DNA of 64,000 nt from Arthrobacter sp. SX1312 (lineage in GTDB: Bacteria; Actinomycetota; Actinomycetes; Actinomycetales; Micrococcaceae). The stretch covers positions 124,001 to 188,000 of the forward strand of contig NZ_PJIM01000003.1 in assembly GCF_002929295.1 (NCBI RefSeq), read 5' to 3'. The translations under genes and the position numbers were made by a program. The notes under the pieces are model-generated. The model was not told the origin of the DNA, ran no database searches, and saw only the letters and a list, made by a program, of their open reading frames with translations. This document shows positions 47,140-56,173 of the stretch, one piece after another (positions within the stretch are counted from its first letter, which is position 1; every line of letters begins with the position of its first letter).

Positions 47140-47724
47140 CTAGGCCTGGGCGTGGACCTTCTGCTGGGCGGCGAGCAGGCCGTCGCGGATGAGGAGTTCG
47201 ACGGCGTCCGCGGCGTCGTCGAGCAGGAACGGCAGTTCCTTCTTCTCCACCGTGCCGAAGTCCTTCAGCACGAAGTCCGCGGGATCCTGGCGTCCGGGCG
47301 GGCGTCCCACGCCGACCCGCACGCGGTGGTAGTCCTTGGTGCCGAGGGCCTTGCTGATGTCACGCAGACCGTTGTGGCCGCCTTCCCCGCCGCCGAGTTT
47401 GAGCTTCAGCGTGTTGAACGGGATGTCGATCTCGTCGTGCACGGCGATCACGTGGTCGGGTGCCACGTCGTGGAAGCGGGCCAGCATGGAGACCGGGCCT
47501 CCCGTGATGTTCATATAGGTGAGCGGCTTCGCCAGGACCAGGCGCGGGCCGCCGATCCCCAGGCGCCGCTCGAGGGTGACGGCCTGTGCCTTGGAGGACG
47601 TGAAGCGGCCGCTCATACGGGAGGCGAGCAGGTCGAGGACCATCTGGCCCACGTTGTGGCGGTTGCCCGCGTAGCCGGGCCCGGGGTTACCGAGCCCGAC
47701 TACGAGCCAGGTGTCGGAGGACAC
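47140..47724 (-). CDS. pth: Peptidyl-tRNA hydrolase
   Basis: 194 residues, bacterial Pth type. GLGNPGPGYAGNRHNVGQMV contains the catalytic His, KPLTYMNITGGPVS the substrate-binding Asn, and HDEIDIPFNTLKLKLGGGEGGHNGLRD the conserved Asp and loop. It frees peptides from prematurely released peptidyl-tRNAs. It follows rplY after 10 bases, with a GTG start, as in many bacteria where rplY and pth are adjacent. Confidence 0.95.
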   Translation of the reverse strand: MSSDTWLVVGLGNPGPGYAGNRHNVGQMVLDLLASRMSGRFTSSKAQAVTLERRLGIGGPRLVLAKPLTYMNITGGPVSMLARFHDVAPDHVIAVHDEIDIPFNTLKLKLGGGEGGHNGLRDISKALGTKDYHRVRVGVGRPPGRQDPADFVLKDFGTVEKKELPFLLDDAADAVELLIRDGLLAAQQKVHAQA

Positions 47725-47734
47725 CGATTCTTAC

Positions 47735-48385
47735 CTACTTCTCGTCGGCGTCGGTGACGACGGCATCAGCGTCGGCGTCACCGGCGGTTGCGCCCTCGGC
47801 GGTCGCCTCGGTGTCGACGTCGGTCTCCTCGGTCTCGCCCAGGTCCTGGACGGTGGGGGCCATGAGGTTGACCACGAGGGTCTCGGGGTCGGTGAGGAGG
47901 GTGACGCCCTGGGGCAGCACGATGTCCGAGGCGTGGACGTGCTCGCCGATCTGGTGACCCTCGATGCTGACGGTGAGCGTCTCGGGCAGGTGGGTGGCTT
48001 CGGCCTCGACGAGGACCGTGGTGGTCTCGAGGTTGAAGACGACGTCAGGGACGGGCTCGCCTTCGACGTGGATGGCGACGTCCACCTGGACCTTCTCGCC
48101 GCGACGGACGGTCAGGAGGTCGAGGTGCTCGACGATCCGCTTGAGCTGGTTGCGCTGGATGTCCTTGACGAGGGCCAGGTGGTCCTCACCCTCGATGTTC
48201 AGCGTGAGCAGGGCGTTGGGCGTGCGGACGGCCAGGGTGGTGGCCTTGGCCGGCAGCAGGACGTGGATGGGATCGGCGCCGTGCCCGTAGATGACGGCGG
48301 GGATCATGTTGGCGCGGCGGGCCTGGCGGGCCGAGCCCTTGCCGAACTCGGTGCGGACGTGTGCTGCGAGCTTCTGCTCGGACAT
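47735..48385 (-). CDS. rplY: 50S ribosomal protein L25/general stress protein Ctc
   Basis: 216 residues, the long (Ctc-type) L25: an N-terminal 5S rRNA-binding domain (EFGKGSARQARRANMIPAVI) and a C-terminal TL5 beta-domain, followed by an acidic Glu/Asp/Ala tail from about residue 185. AGGAG five bases before the ATG. It normally follows prs; here two LuxR genes and ugd lie between them. Confidence 0.95.
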   Translation of the reverse strand: MSEQKLAAHVRTEFGKGSARQARRANMIPAVIYGHGADPIHVLLPAKATTLAVRTPNALLTLNIEGEDHLALVKDIQRNQLKRIVEHLDLLTVRRGEKVQVDVAIHVEGEPVPDVVFNLETTTVLVEAEATHLPETLTVSIEGHQIGEHVHASDIVLPQGVTLLTDPETLVVNLMAPTVQDLGETEETDVDTEATAEGATAGDADADAVVTDADEK

Positions 48386-48762
48386 GGCTTCTCCTGGAAC
48401 GATTGCGGCTCGTCGCGTGGTTGCGCGAGCACTGGGACACAAGCCGGGGCGGAAGGAACACGCGAGTGGGCAGTCGTCTAGAAACCAGTCGAGTCGCTAG
48501 CCACCGTCGATCACGGAGTACGGCCGGACGTCGTGCAATCCGGCCCGCTCCCTCGCCTAGGCATCGCGGTCCATCCTACAGGACCGGGCACTGCCGTCCG
48601 TCCGTCCCGAAGGATCACTGGATGCCGGTCTCCACCCGGTACCGGTGGCGGACTCCGTGGGTTCACCGGCAATTCAGCTCCTCCCTCCCTGCGCGTACCG
48701 GGAGTCTTTCGGGCCCCGCTAGCGTCGGCCGCGGACCAGTCCTTGTCGTGAGGAGTATCAGC
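48386..48762. other. Intergenic region between rplY and ugd
   Basis: 377 bases between divergent genes. I see no gene, tRNA or repeat. A TAGCGT hexamer (48719-48724) may be part of the ugd promoter, giving a leader of about 35 bases with GAGGAG. The rplY-pth promoter must also lie here if prs no longer feeds it. Confidence 0.5.
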
Positions 48763-50076
48763 GTGCACATTTCCATCATCGGCTGCGGTTATCTGGGTGC
48801 GGTTCACGCGGTGTGCATGGCGAAGCTCGGGCACGACGTCGTCGGCATCGACACGGACTCGTGGAAGATCGGCGAACTCCAGGCAGGTCGTGTTCCCTTC
48901 TTCGAACCCGGCCTGCCCGAACTCCTCGATGAGGTCCTGGCGACCGGTCGGCTGAAGTTCAGCCCCAACATGGCCGATGCCAAGGGTGCGCAGGTCCACT
49001 TCCTGTGTGTCGGGACGCCCCAGCGGAAAGGCGCGTACGCAGCGGATATGCGCCACGTCGACGGCGCCTTCACCGCACTTCTCGGCTCCCTCGAACCAGG
49101 CAACGTCGTGGTCGGGAAGTCCACCGTGCCTGTGGGAACCGCCGCACGACTCGCCGAGCTCCTGGCCGATCACCACCCCGACTCCGTCGTCGCCTGGAAC
49201 CCTGAGTTCCTCCGCGAGGGTTTCGCTGTGAAGGACACGCTCTCACCCGACCGCTTCGTCTACGGAGTGCCCGACGGCGAGCCCGGCGCGCGAGCGACGG
49301 CCGCCCTCGACGAGATATACAGCACGCCCCTCTCCCTGGGTACCCGCCGCCTCGTTGCGGACTACGCCACCGCGGAACTGGTCAAAGCCGCGGCGAACTC
49401 GTTCCTCGCCACGAAGATCTCCTTCATCAATGCCATGGCCGAGGTGTGCGAGGTGACCGGCGCCGACGTGACGGTCCTCGCCGACGCCATCGGTCTGGAC
49501 GAGCGCATCGGCCGCAAGTTCCTGAACGCCGGCATCGGCTTCGGCGGAGGCTGCCTCCCCAAGGACATCCGCGCCTTCATGGCCCGTGCGGGGGAACTGG
49601 GCGCGGACCAGGCGCTGACCTTCCTGCGCGAGGTGGATGACATCAACGTGCGACGCCGCATGAGGGCCGTCGAGCTGACCCGCGGCCTGCTCGGGGGCTC
49701 GCTCCTCGGCAGGCGCATCACGGTCCTCGGAGCGGCGTTCAAACCCGACAGCGACGATGTCCGCGACTCCCCCGCGCTCAACATCGCGGCCCAGCTGCAA
49801 CTGCAGGGCGCAGCCGTGACGGTGACCGACCCGCGGGCGATCGACGGGGCCCGGCATCGCTTCCCGGAGCTCGCCTATGAGCGGGACCTGGACGAGGCGA
49901 TGTCCGACGCCGACGCACTCCTCCTGCTGACGGAGTGGGACGAGTACAGGGCCATCACCCCGGAGCGCTCGGCGCAGCTCGTGCGCACCAGGAACATCCT
50001 CGACGGGCGCAACGTCCTCGACGGCAGTACCTGGCGTGCAGCGGGATGGAGTTACAAGGGGATCGGCACGCCCTGA
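48763..50076 (+). CDS. ugd: UDP-glucose 6-dehydrogenase family protein
   Basis: 437 residues. N-terminal Rossmann domain (SIIGCGYLGAVHAVCMAKLGH), middle helical domain with the catalytic Cys in GFGGGCLPKDIRAF (near residue 262), and a C-terminal UDP-binding domain with GAAFKPDSDDVRDSPAL. It oxidises a UDP-sugar (or GDP-mannose) at C6, supplying uronic acid for cell-surface polysaccharide. It stands alone: no glycosyltransferase genes are adjacent. GTG start with GAGGAG eight bases ahead. It lies inside the stretch separating prs from rplY. Confidence 0.92.
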   Translation: MHISIIGCGYLGAVHAVCMAKLGHDVVGIDTDSWKIGELQAGRVPFFEPGLPELLDEVLATGRLKFSPNMADAKGAQVHFLCVGTPQRKGAYAADMRHVDGAFTALLGSLEPGNVVVGKSTVPVGTAARLAELLADHHPDSVVAWNPEFLREGFAVKDTLSPDRFVYGVPDGEPGARATAALDEIYSTPLSLGTRRLVADYATAELVKAAANSFLATKISFINAMAEVCEVTGADVTVLADAIGLDERIGRKFLNAGIGFGGGCLPKDIRAFMARAGELGADQALTFLREVDDINVRRRMRAVELTRGLLGGSLLGRRITVLGAAFKPDSDDVRDSPALNIAAQLQLQGAAVTVTDPRAIDGARHRFPELAYERDLDEAMSDADALLLLTEWDEYRAITPERSAQLVRTRNILDGRNVLDGSTWRAAGWSYKGIGTP

Positions 50077-50590
50077 GTTCTCATGCCACCCGATGCAGCG
50101 CTCTCCTCGCGCGCGGACAACCGGTGCGTGACGCGAACAACGTCAGCTACACGGCCGTCAAGACGCCGGCCGGCGCAGCGCAGGCCGCTCCCCCACCGGT
50201 TCCTACGTCGCCGGTGAGACCGGCACCCTCGAGGCCGACGCTGTCGGAGGCCCCACCGGAACCACCGACGACTCCACCTCCACAGCGGGCCGGCAGCAGC
50301 GTGGTGGCATCCGCCCATTAAACAGGAAGAGGCCAGCGGCAGCTGGGGACGGAGTCTTGGTCTCAGGAAGACTCCTTTGCCGCTGGCCCCGATCCGGGAC
50401 CCGCTCTTTCTGCGAGTAAGGGCCGAAGCCCTGCAGTTGAAGCTTCATCGGTTCAACAGATGCAACCCTACGCAGATCGACCGAACCGCTCACCAGTACG
50501 CACTACTTCAGTTTGGCTGATTGAATACCTGAAATTCGTCGTCGGACTACTCAAACCCAACTGGCCGCCGAGGCGCACGGTGGGCGCAGG
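50077..50590. other. Gene-poor region with relic, hairpins and CTACTY motifs
   Basis: 514 bases between the convergent ugd and LuxR #4 genes. The first ~240 bases translate to Pro/Thr/Ala-rich pieces in two frames (VRDANNVSYTAVKTPAG in one, YVAGETGTLEADAVGG in the other), which looks like a decayed secreted-protein tail with a frameshift. A nested hairpin follows (50331-50388), then AGGGC-CGAA-GCCCT near 50419-50432, then CTACTTCA (50503-50510) and CTACTCAA (50547-50554). No intact gene is supported. Confidence 0.45.
50331..50388. other. Nested two-stem hairpin, possible structured RNA or terminator
   Basis: Outer stem GGCCAGCGGCA/TGCCGCTGGCC (11 bp), inner stem GGAGTCTT/AAGACTCC (8 bp) with a 9-base loop, and asymmetric internal bulges of 9 and 2 bases. 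No T tract follows on either strand, so a simple terminator is not certain. Confidence 0.5.
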
Positions 50591-53275
50591 TCAATGCTCG
50601 TCGTCGTACGCCCGCATCTCACCTTCGAGTTCCTCGCGGGTGGTGATGCCGAGCTTCCCGTAGATGCGGTAGAGGTGCCCTTCCACGGTCCGCGTGGACA
50701 GGACGAGCGCCTCCGCGATGGCGCGGTTCGACGCCCCATTCGCGGCGAGCCTCGCGATCTCGCGTTCCCTGGACGTCAGCTCGTGGGTGCTGCGCGGGTC
50801 TCCCTCCTCGTGCGGCAGCACTCCTTCGAGGAGGGACTGTCGGTGGCGTACGGTCCGCAGTGCCATGCGCCGGGCCCTGCCGTCGCCCTGCTCCTCGAAC
50901 AGGCGCATGGCCCTCATGGAGGCCTCCGCCGCAAGCGGGATCTTCTGAATTCTCTCCGCGCTGTCCGCGGCCGCGAGCAGGGCGGTGGCGTCGTGGTCCG
51001 CCAGGGCATGCGCGTACCGGGAGAGCACCTGCGCCTCCGAGCCCTCGAACTGGTCGGCGAGCTCGGCGAGGCGCCAGGCCAGCGCCGTGTCGCCGAGAAC
51101 CGAGAGGAGCTCCAGCATGTCCTTCTCGCACGAGCGGAACGACGCCTCCCGCGCGGCCTCGGCCAGTGCCTCGAGCCCGCTGAGATCTCCCCCGCCGGTG
51201 CTCGCCGCGGCGAGGAACGCTTGCCCGAGGAGGAGCAGCGGGCGGCTGCCGATGGACGCCACCCCTGTGAACTCCTTCTCGAAGGCCGCGGCGGCTCCCG
51301 ATTCCCCCAGGGTATGCGACGCCCATGCGGCGACGCCGAGCGCGTAGGGCAGCAGCATCTCGGAGTCCACCTGCCGGAGGGACGCGAGGGCCGGCTCGAG
51401 GAGGTGCAGCGCAGTGCGGAACTTCCCGCGGCGGGCTTCGAGGATGGCCTCGAGCGCCGCCAACGGGCCGCCGACGTACTCGAAGCTCACCACGGGCCGC
51501 CGCCGGTACTCCTCGAGCGCCTCTCGTGCGGTAGCGAACTCGCCGGCGTGGATCAGTGCGCTGACGTACCGTGCCACGACGCGCGGACGCAGGTGCTCGA
51601 GGTCTCCGCGGGAACGATCCACGGCATCGAGCGCCGCGCGGATCCCTGCCAGCGCCGTGTCGGAGTGGCCGAGCGCTGCATCGATCTCGCCGCGGAAGAG
51701 CATCAGGAGCACCGGCAGGGGGGCTTCGGACTCCACCCCCGCCGGAGCGAGGGCGTCGAGGGCGTCCACCTCGGCGCGGGCGGTCGCGAAGTCGCCCTCG
51801 AGGATCCATGCGAGCAGATGGAGCAGCCCCAGTGCGTGCCCTGCCTGCTCCGACTGCTCTGCCTGCGCTGTCGACCCCTGCTCGGACACCCTGGCCAGCC
51901 GCTCCGCGCACGCGTCTGCAATGGCATGGATGCGGCTCGGGTCTTCACCCCCCTGGACGCAGGCCAGTGCCTTCAGGACGGCGGCGTCGGCCGCGACGAC
52001 GGGCCGGGCCCCATCCGCGGGGACCTGATCGAGCAGTTCCGCGGCCACCGCGTACTCTCCGAGGCCGACCCGTACACGCGCCTCCTCCACCACCCCGGCG
52101 TACTCCTCTCCCGCCGCCCGCGCAGCGCTCGCGAACCGCAGGGCGGACTCCGGGCTGGAGACGTGCGCCGCGGTGCGGGCCGCCGTCAGGAGGACGGCCG
52201 GCGGCACGGCCGCACCGCAGTCGAGGGCCCAGTCGAGATAGTCGATCATGCCCTCGTCCACGGGGGGCGGCACCACCTCGTCGCCGAAGACGCGGCGGCG
52301 AAGGTCCGCGCTGCGCCCGGCCGGGACGAGCGCCCGGACCACGCGCGCCATCATGGGATGGGCCACCCTGAGCACGCTCGTGGAGGAGCCGAGGGTGCGC
52401 AGGAGCCCGCGGCGCACGAGCTGCTGGGCCACGGCGTCCTCCTTGACCGCCGCCAGGCGCGCCTGTGAGACGCCACCGCTGAGCGCCACCACCTCATAGG
52501 CGGTCCGCTCCTGCTCCGTGAGTTCCTGCAGCAGGGTCTTCGCGAGGTCCATCAGGGGTGGAGCGGGCGGATGGAACCGGCCGGACAGGCACCACACGCC
52601 ATCGTGCTCCGCGAGCTCGCCGGTGGCGGTGGCGTGGTCCAGCAGCGCGCGCAGCATCAGGGGATTCCCCGCGCTCTGCCGGGTGAGGTAGTGGCCTGCC
52701 CCCTGGGACAGCCGCCCGCCCTGGATCGCCTCGCACAGCGCGACGGCGTCCGCTTCGGCGAGTCCCGGGAGGTCCACCCTGCTGATGAAGCCGTCCGTGT
52801 AGAGGGAGAACAGGTCTCCGGCCCGCGGCGGCAGGCCGTCGGCGAAGAGCACCACTTTGATGATGCGGGAGATCACCAGCTGGGTGAGGATGTGGCTGCT
52901 GTCGTCATCGATGTACTGGGCATCGTCGACGACCACCACCGCGTTCCGTCCTTCGGATGCCGCCCTGAAGTAGGAAACGAGGGCACGGAGCGCGGAGAGG
53001 GAGGAATCGAGGGCCTGGGGTGTCGCGTGGGAGAGGTATGGGCCAAGCGCTCCGTACGGTACCGCCGCCAGGTTCTCCGCGGCCCGGACGAGGAAGAACC
53101 GTGTCTGGTGCGGGTCCCCGGCGGTCACGAGGCGCCGGGCGATCGCGCTCTTGCCCGTCCCGAACTCGCCCACCACGAGTGCCCCGTGCAGATTGGGGTG
53201 GGACAGCGTCTGGGCGATGGCAGCAAGGGGGCCCTCGACCCCCACGAGGGCTACCCGCCGGCCGTCGACGCTCAT
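50591..53275 (-). CDS. Large LuxR-family regulator #4
   Basis: 894 residues. Walker A GEFGTGKSA (near residue 36), Walker B AVVVVDDAQYIDDD (canonical DD), helical repeat-type middle region, and C-terminal LuxR domain from LTSREREIARLAANGASNRA to KLGITTREELEG. The binding domain keeps the RTVEGHLY motif common to all paralogs here. Its ATG overlaps the #5 stop as ATGA, so the two are co-translated. The inducer is unknown. Confidence 0.9.
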   Translation of the reverse strand: MSVDGRRVALVGVEGPLAAIAQTLSHPNLHGALVVGEFGTGKSAIARRLVTAGDPHQTRFFLVRAAENLAAVPYGALGPYLSHATPQALDSSLSALRALVSYFRAASEGRNAVVVVDDAQYIDDDSSHILTQLVISRIIKVVLFADGLPPRAGDLFSLYTDGFISRVDLPGLAEADAVALCEAIQGGRLSQGAGHYLTRQSAGNPLMLRALLDHATATGELAEHDGVWCLSGRFHPPAPPLMDLAKTLLQELTEQERTAYEVVALSGGVSQARLAAVKEDAVAQQLVRRGLLRTLGSSTSVLRVAHPMMARVVRALVPAGRSADLRRRVFGDEVVPPPVDEGMIDYLDWALDCGAAVPPAVLLTAARTAAHVSSPESALRFASAARAAGEEYAGVVEEARVRVGLGEYAVAAELLDQVPADGARPVVAADAAVLKALACVQGGEDPSRIHAIADACAERLARVSEQGSTAQAEQSEQAGHALGLLHLLAWILEGDFATARAEVDALDALAPAGVESEAPLPVLLMLFRGEIDAALGHSDTALAGIRAALDAVDRSRGDLEHLRPRVVARYVSALIHAGEFATAREALEEYRRRPVVSFEYVGGPLAALEAILEARRGKFRTALHLLEPALASLRQVDSEMLLPYALGVAAWASHTLGESGAAAAFEKEFTGVASIGSRPLLLLGQAFLAAASTGGGDLSGLEALAEAAREASFRSCEKDMLELLSVLGDTALAWRLAELADQFEGSEAQVLSRYAHALADHDATALLAAADSAERIQKIPLAAEASMRAMRLFEEQGDGRARRMALRTVRHRQSLLEGVLPHEEGDPRSTHELTSREREIARLAANGASNRAIAEALVLSTRTVEGHLYRIYGKLGITTREELEGEMRAYDDEH

Positions 53276-55977
53276 CCGAGGGGTGCCGGGAACAGCTCAG
53301 CGAGCTGGGAGCGGGAGGACACGTGCAGCTTCGAGTAGATCTGGTACAGGTGCCCCTCGATCGTCCGCACGGACACGCACATGGCCTCGGCGATCTCCCG
53401 GTTCATCAGACCGCCCACCGCCAGCTGGGCGATCTCCGCCTCCCGGGGAGTGAGGCAGTCGAGCTGGGAGGTGGGGCCGTTGGCGTCAGGGTCGGCCAGG
53501 ACGCGGCGCGCCCGCTGCTGGACCTCGCGCACCGTCGACTTGTCCCCCAGTGCCCGCGCCGCGTGAAGGGCCGAACGGGCGGCATCCCGTCCGAAGTTCT
53601 GGTCTCCTCCCGCGGCGGCGAGGTCCATGGCCTGCAGGAGCACTTCGGCGTCGCGGTGGCTCACCCCCTTCGCGAAGGTCTCGCACAGGTGGGCGTAGGG
53701 GCCCTGCACGCGGGCGGCCACCTCTGAGAGCTCCGTCAGGACTCCGCTGCTGCCGAGCCGGACCGCGCTCGTGAACGCGGACAGTGCGAAGAGGGACGCA
53801 CCACGTTCCCTGTCACTGCGTCCCAGGGCCTGCAGTTGCCGGGCGGCGTCCGGCTTCGCCTCACGCAGCCCCACACTGAGCAGCTGCAACTGGGAGGCGA
53901 TCCGGCGCACCAGCCAGGGATCGCCCGCGGACGGTTCCGCGTGCACCAGAAGCGGGATCGCGGCCTTGATGTTGTCCCCCACCGAATGGCAGTAGGCGAT
54001 GGCCGTTGCCGCGAGGGGCAGCACGCGCTGCGGGTCACCGACCCGCAGCTGATCGAAGGCCGGCGTCAGGACCGCCAGCGCGTCCTGCGGCGTCCCGTAC
54101 CGGCCGCGCACGAGTCCCAGCGCCAGCTGCACGGCCGAACTGTGCAGCACCGTGCCGCTGTCACCGTCCGACAGGCGGAGCTTACGGGCGCCCTGCTCCC
54201 AGGAACCGGTCGCGCTGTAGATGGCGATCAGGCGCAGATAGGCGAGTTCCCGGGTACGGGAGGCGACGTCGGGCTCCTGCAGGCGGTCCGCGAGGGCATC
54301 GGCGAGCTGGAGCGCGTCCAGCTGGTCCTCCAGCATGGCCCATGCCTCGGCCAGCAGGACGTCACCGGCGATGCCCTGGTCCCGGCCCAACGGGACGCCG
54401 CCGGAGCGCAGGGACAGCACCAGGTCCCGCGCGTCACCGAACCGGCCCTGCAGGGACGCGACCTCCGCGCGGGCGATGACGATATCGGCCTGGAGCCGGG
54501 CGCGGTCCTGCGGCTCGACGCCGGCGTCGGCCTCCAGCCGCTCCCCGGCCTCGTTCAAGGCGTCCTCGACGCCGCCCAGCCCGAGGCGGTGGCGCAGGAA
54601 GACGCCGGTGATCAGCAGTGGCACGGCCTCCGCAGCCGGCGCGTCGTCGAGCAGTGGAGCGGCGAGCAGCATGGCGTTGCCTGCGTCCTGGAAGCGCCCG
54701 GTGAAGGTGAGAGCACGGATGCGCTCGACGGCGGCGGCGGCCGACGAGCGGTAGGCATCGCCGAGTTCGGTGTACTCGGCGGCGATGGAGTGCCGGCCGG
54801 CACGGTTCGCCGAGCGCGCGGCGGCGAGGGAGAGTTCGGCCGGGACGGGCCGCTGGGCCTTCTGCAGCCACTCCGCGTGTCGCTCCGGATCGAGCAGGTC
54901 CCCGAGTGCAGCGCCCCCGACCCACCTCTCGTACAGCTCGCCCGCGCGCTGGGCGGACAGGGACGCGGCGGTACCCGCACCGACCACGGGGTCCTGGAAC
55001 TCCACGCGCTCCTGCTCGCCGTGGCGCACCGCGAGCAAGCCGGCGGTCTGGAGGGCATCCAGGTCCGCGCTGCCGGTGATGGACTGCGTGACGGGGAGGG
55101 GCAGCCGCCCGGCCAGCGCGAGGACGTGGGCGATCTCCTGCTGCCCGGATGGCAGTTCCTCGAGGATGAGCTGGACCGCTTCGGTGATCTCGGTGGGCAC
55201 GGGCGTGCTGCCCGGCAGGAGGACCCAGGTCTCCCCGTGCTGCACCACGCTGCGTCCGCGGACCGCCCGGATGGAGGCCTGCAGGAACCGCGCGTTGCCG
55301 CCGCTCATGCGGTACAGCAGCGCCGCGGCCTCGGCGCTCACCGCTCCCTGCAGCTCCGCCGCCGCGAAGGCCCGTGACTCCAGGGCATCGAACGGCGCGA
55401 GGTCGAACCGGCGCAGGGAGCCGTCCCGCCAGAGGCCGGCGAACTGGGGGTCCGCGGCGGCGAAGTCCTGGGCCGTCAGCAGCACACTGGCGGTCCCGCC
55501 GAGCACGAGCTGCCCGATGAGGGCCGCCGAGGACGGATCCAGGTACTCGACGTTGTCCACGGCGAGGACCACGCGGCGCCCGCGCGCCTGCTGGTTCAGG
55601 AAGTTCGCGACGGCACGGAGCACCATCACGGGGTGCTCGACGACGTCCGCCTCGAGCTCCGAGAGGAGGAAGTTGACGGGTCGGTAGGACTGGTCCCTGA
55701 ACCCCCTGGACCCGCGGATGCGGAGGACGTATAGGCTCTCCGCACTGGATGAGAGCACCTGCTGCACGACGGCGGTCTTGCCGACCCCCGCCGCGCCCAC
55801 GAGGACGGCGCCGACGGACCCGGGGGCGGTCAGGGCTTCCCCGACGGCCAGGAGGAGGTCCGCGCGGCCGACGAAGGAGGGGGCGTCGCCCGGAGAAGGC
55901 GCCCGGCCGGGGCCCGCCGCAAGACCCGCGGGCGGGATGGATCGAGTATCTGACACGCCCTGGCCGTTCGCAGCCAT
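53272..55977 (-). CDS. Large LuxR-family regulator #5
   Basis: 901 residues. After a ~33-residue flexible N-terminus come Walker A GAAGVGKTA (near residue 61), Walker B VVLAVDNVEYLD (Asn in place of the second acidic residue, as in #3), helical repeats, and a LuxR domain from LTPREAEIAQLAVGGLMNRE to the end. No ribosome site is near the ATG; TAGGAT (55991-55986) is eight bases upstream, suggesting a leaderless or near-leaderless mRNA. It heads the #5-#4 operon. Confidence 0.89.
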   Translation of the reverse strand: MAANGQGVSDTRSIPPAGLAAGPGRAPSPGDAPSFVGRADLLLAVGEALTAPGSVGAVLVGAAGVGKTAVVQQVLSSSAESLYVLRIRGSRGFRDQSYRPVNFLLSELEADVVEHPVMVLRAVANFLNQQARGRRVVLAVDNVEYLDPSSAALIGQLVLGGTASVLLTAQDFAAADPQFAGLWRDGSLRRFDLAPFDALESRAFAAAELQGAVSAEAAALLYRMSGGNARFLQASIRAVRGRSVVQHGETWVLLPGSTPVPTEITEAVQLILEELPSGQQEIAHVLALAGRLPLPVTQSITGSADLDALQTAGLLAVRHGEQERVEFQDPVVGAGTAASLSAQRAGELYERWVGGAALGDLLDPERHAEWLQKAQRPVPAELSLAAARSANRAGRHSIAAEYTELGDAYRSSAAAAVERIRALTFTGRFQDAGNAMLLAAPLLDDAPAAEAVPLLITGVFLRHRLGLGGVEDALNEAGERLEADAGVEPQDRARLQADIVIARAEVASLQGRFGDARDLVLSLRSGGVPLGRDQGIAGDVLLAEAWAMLEDQLDALQLADALADRLQEPDVASRTRELAYLRLIAIYSATGSWEQGARKLRLSDGDSGTVLHSSAVQLALGLVRGRYGTPQDALAVLTPAFDQLRVGDPQRVLPLAATAIAYCHSVGDNIKAAIPLLVHAEPSAGDPWLVRRIASQLQLLSVGLREAKPDAARQLQALGRSDRERGASLFALSAFTSAVRLGSSGVLTELSEVAARVQGPYAHLCETFAKGVSHRDAEVLLQAMDLAAAGGDQNFGRDAARSALHAARALGDKSTVREVQQRARRVLADPDANGPTSQLDCLTPREAEIAQLAVGGLMNREIAEAMCVSVRTIEGHLYQIYSKLHVSSRSQLAELFPAPLG

Positions 55978-56173
55978 GAAACCACATCCTAGGTTCGAGG
56001 GGGTCGTTCGCCTCCGAGCCTAAGTAGAGTCACGACGGGCTACACGAGTAGCACTTACGGGAGTTACACTCCACCTACTCGATTCTCGCCCCGCACACTC
56101 TGGCGAGACTACTTCAAATCGTTCAAAAAACTACTTGCCATATCAAGTAATTGCCGGCCGGCCGGGTCGCCGC
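55978..56173. promoter_or_regulatory. Promoter region of LuxR #5-#4 operon, CTACTY cluster
   Basis: -10 box TAGGAT (minus strand, 55991-55986). AAGTAG (56022-56027, CTACTT on the transcribed orientation) lies about 45 bases upstream of the likely start point. Further up are CGAGTAG (56045-56051) and CTACTCGA (56075-56082), an inverted pair, then CTACTTCA (56109-56116), CTACTTGC (56131-56138) and CAAGTAA (56144-56150). The area near 56110-56150 is unusually A/T-rich for this genome. Confidence 0.6.

Noticed and set aside
38542-56173. Mobile element carrying the LuxR genes
   Set aside because: I found no transposase, integrase, direct target repeats or tRNA junction at the edges; tRNA-Gln is 2.6 kb away beyond glmU. 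Insertion is suggested by synteny only.
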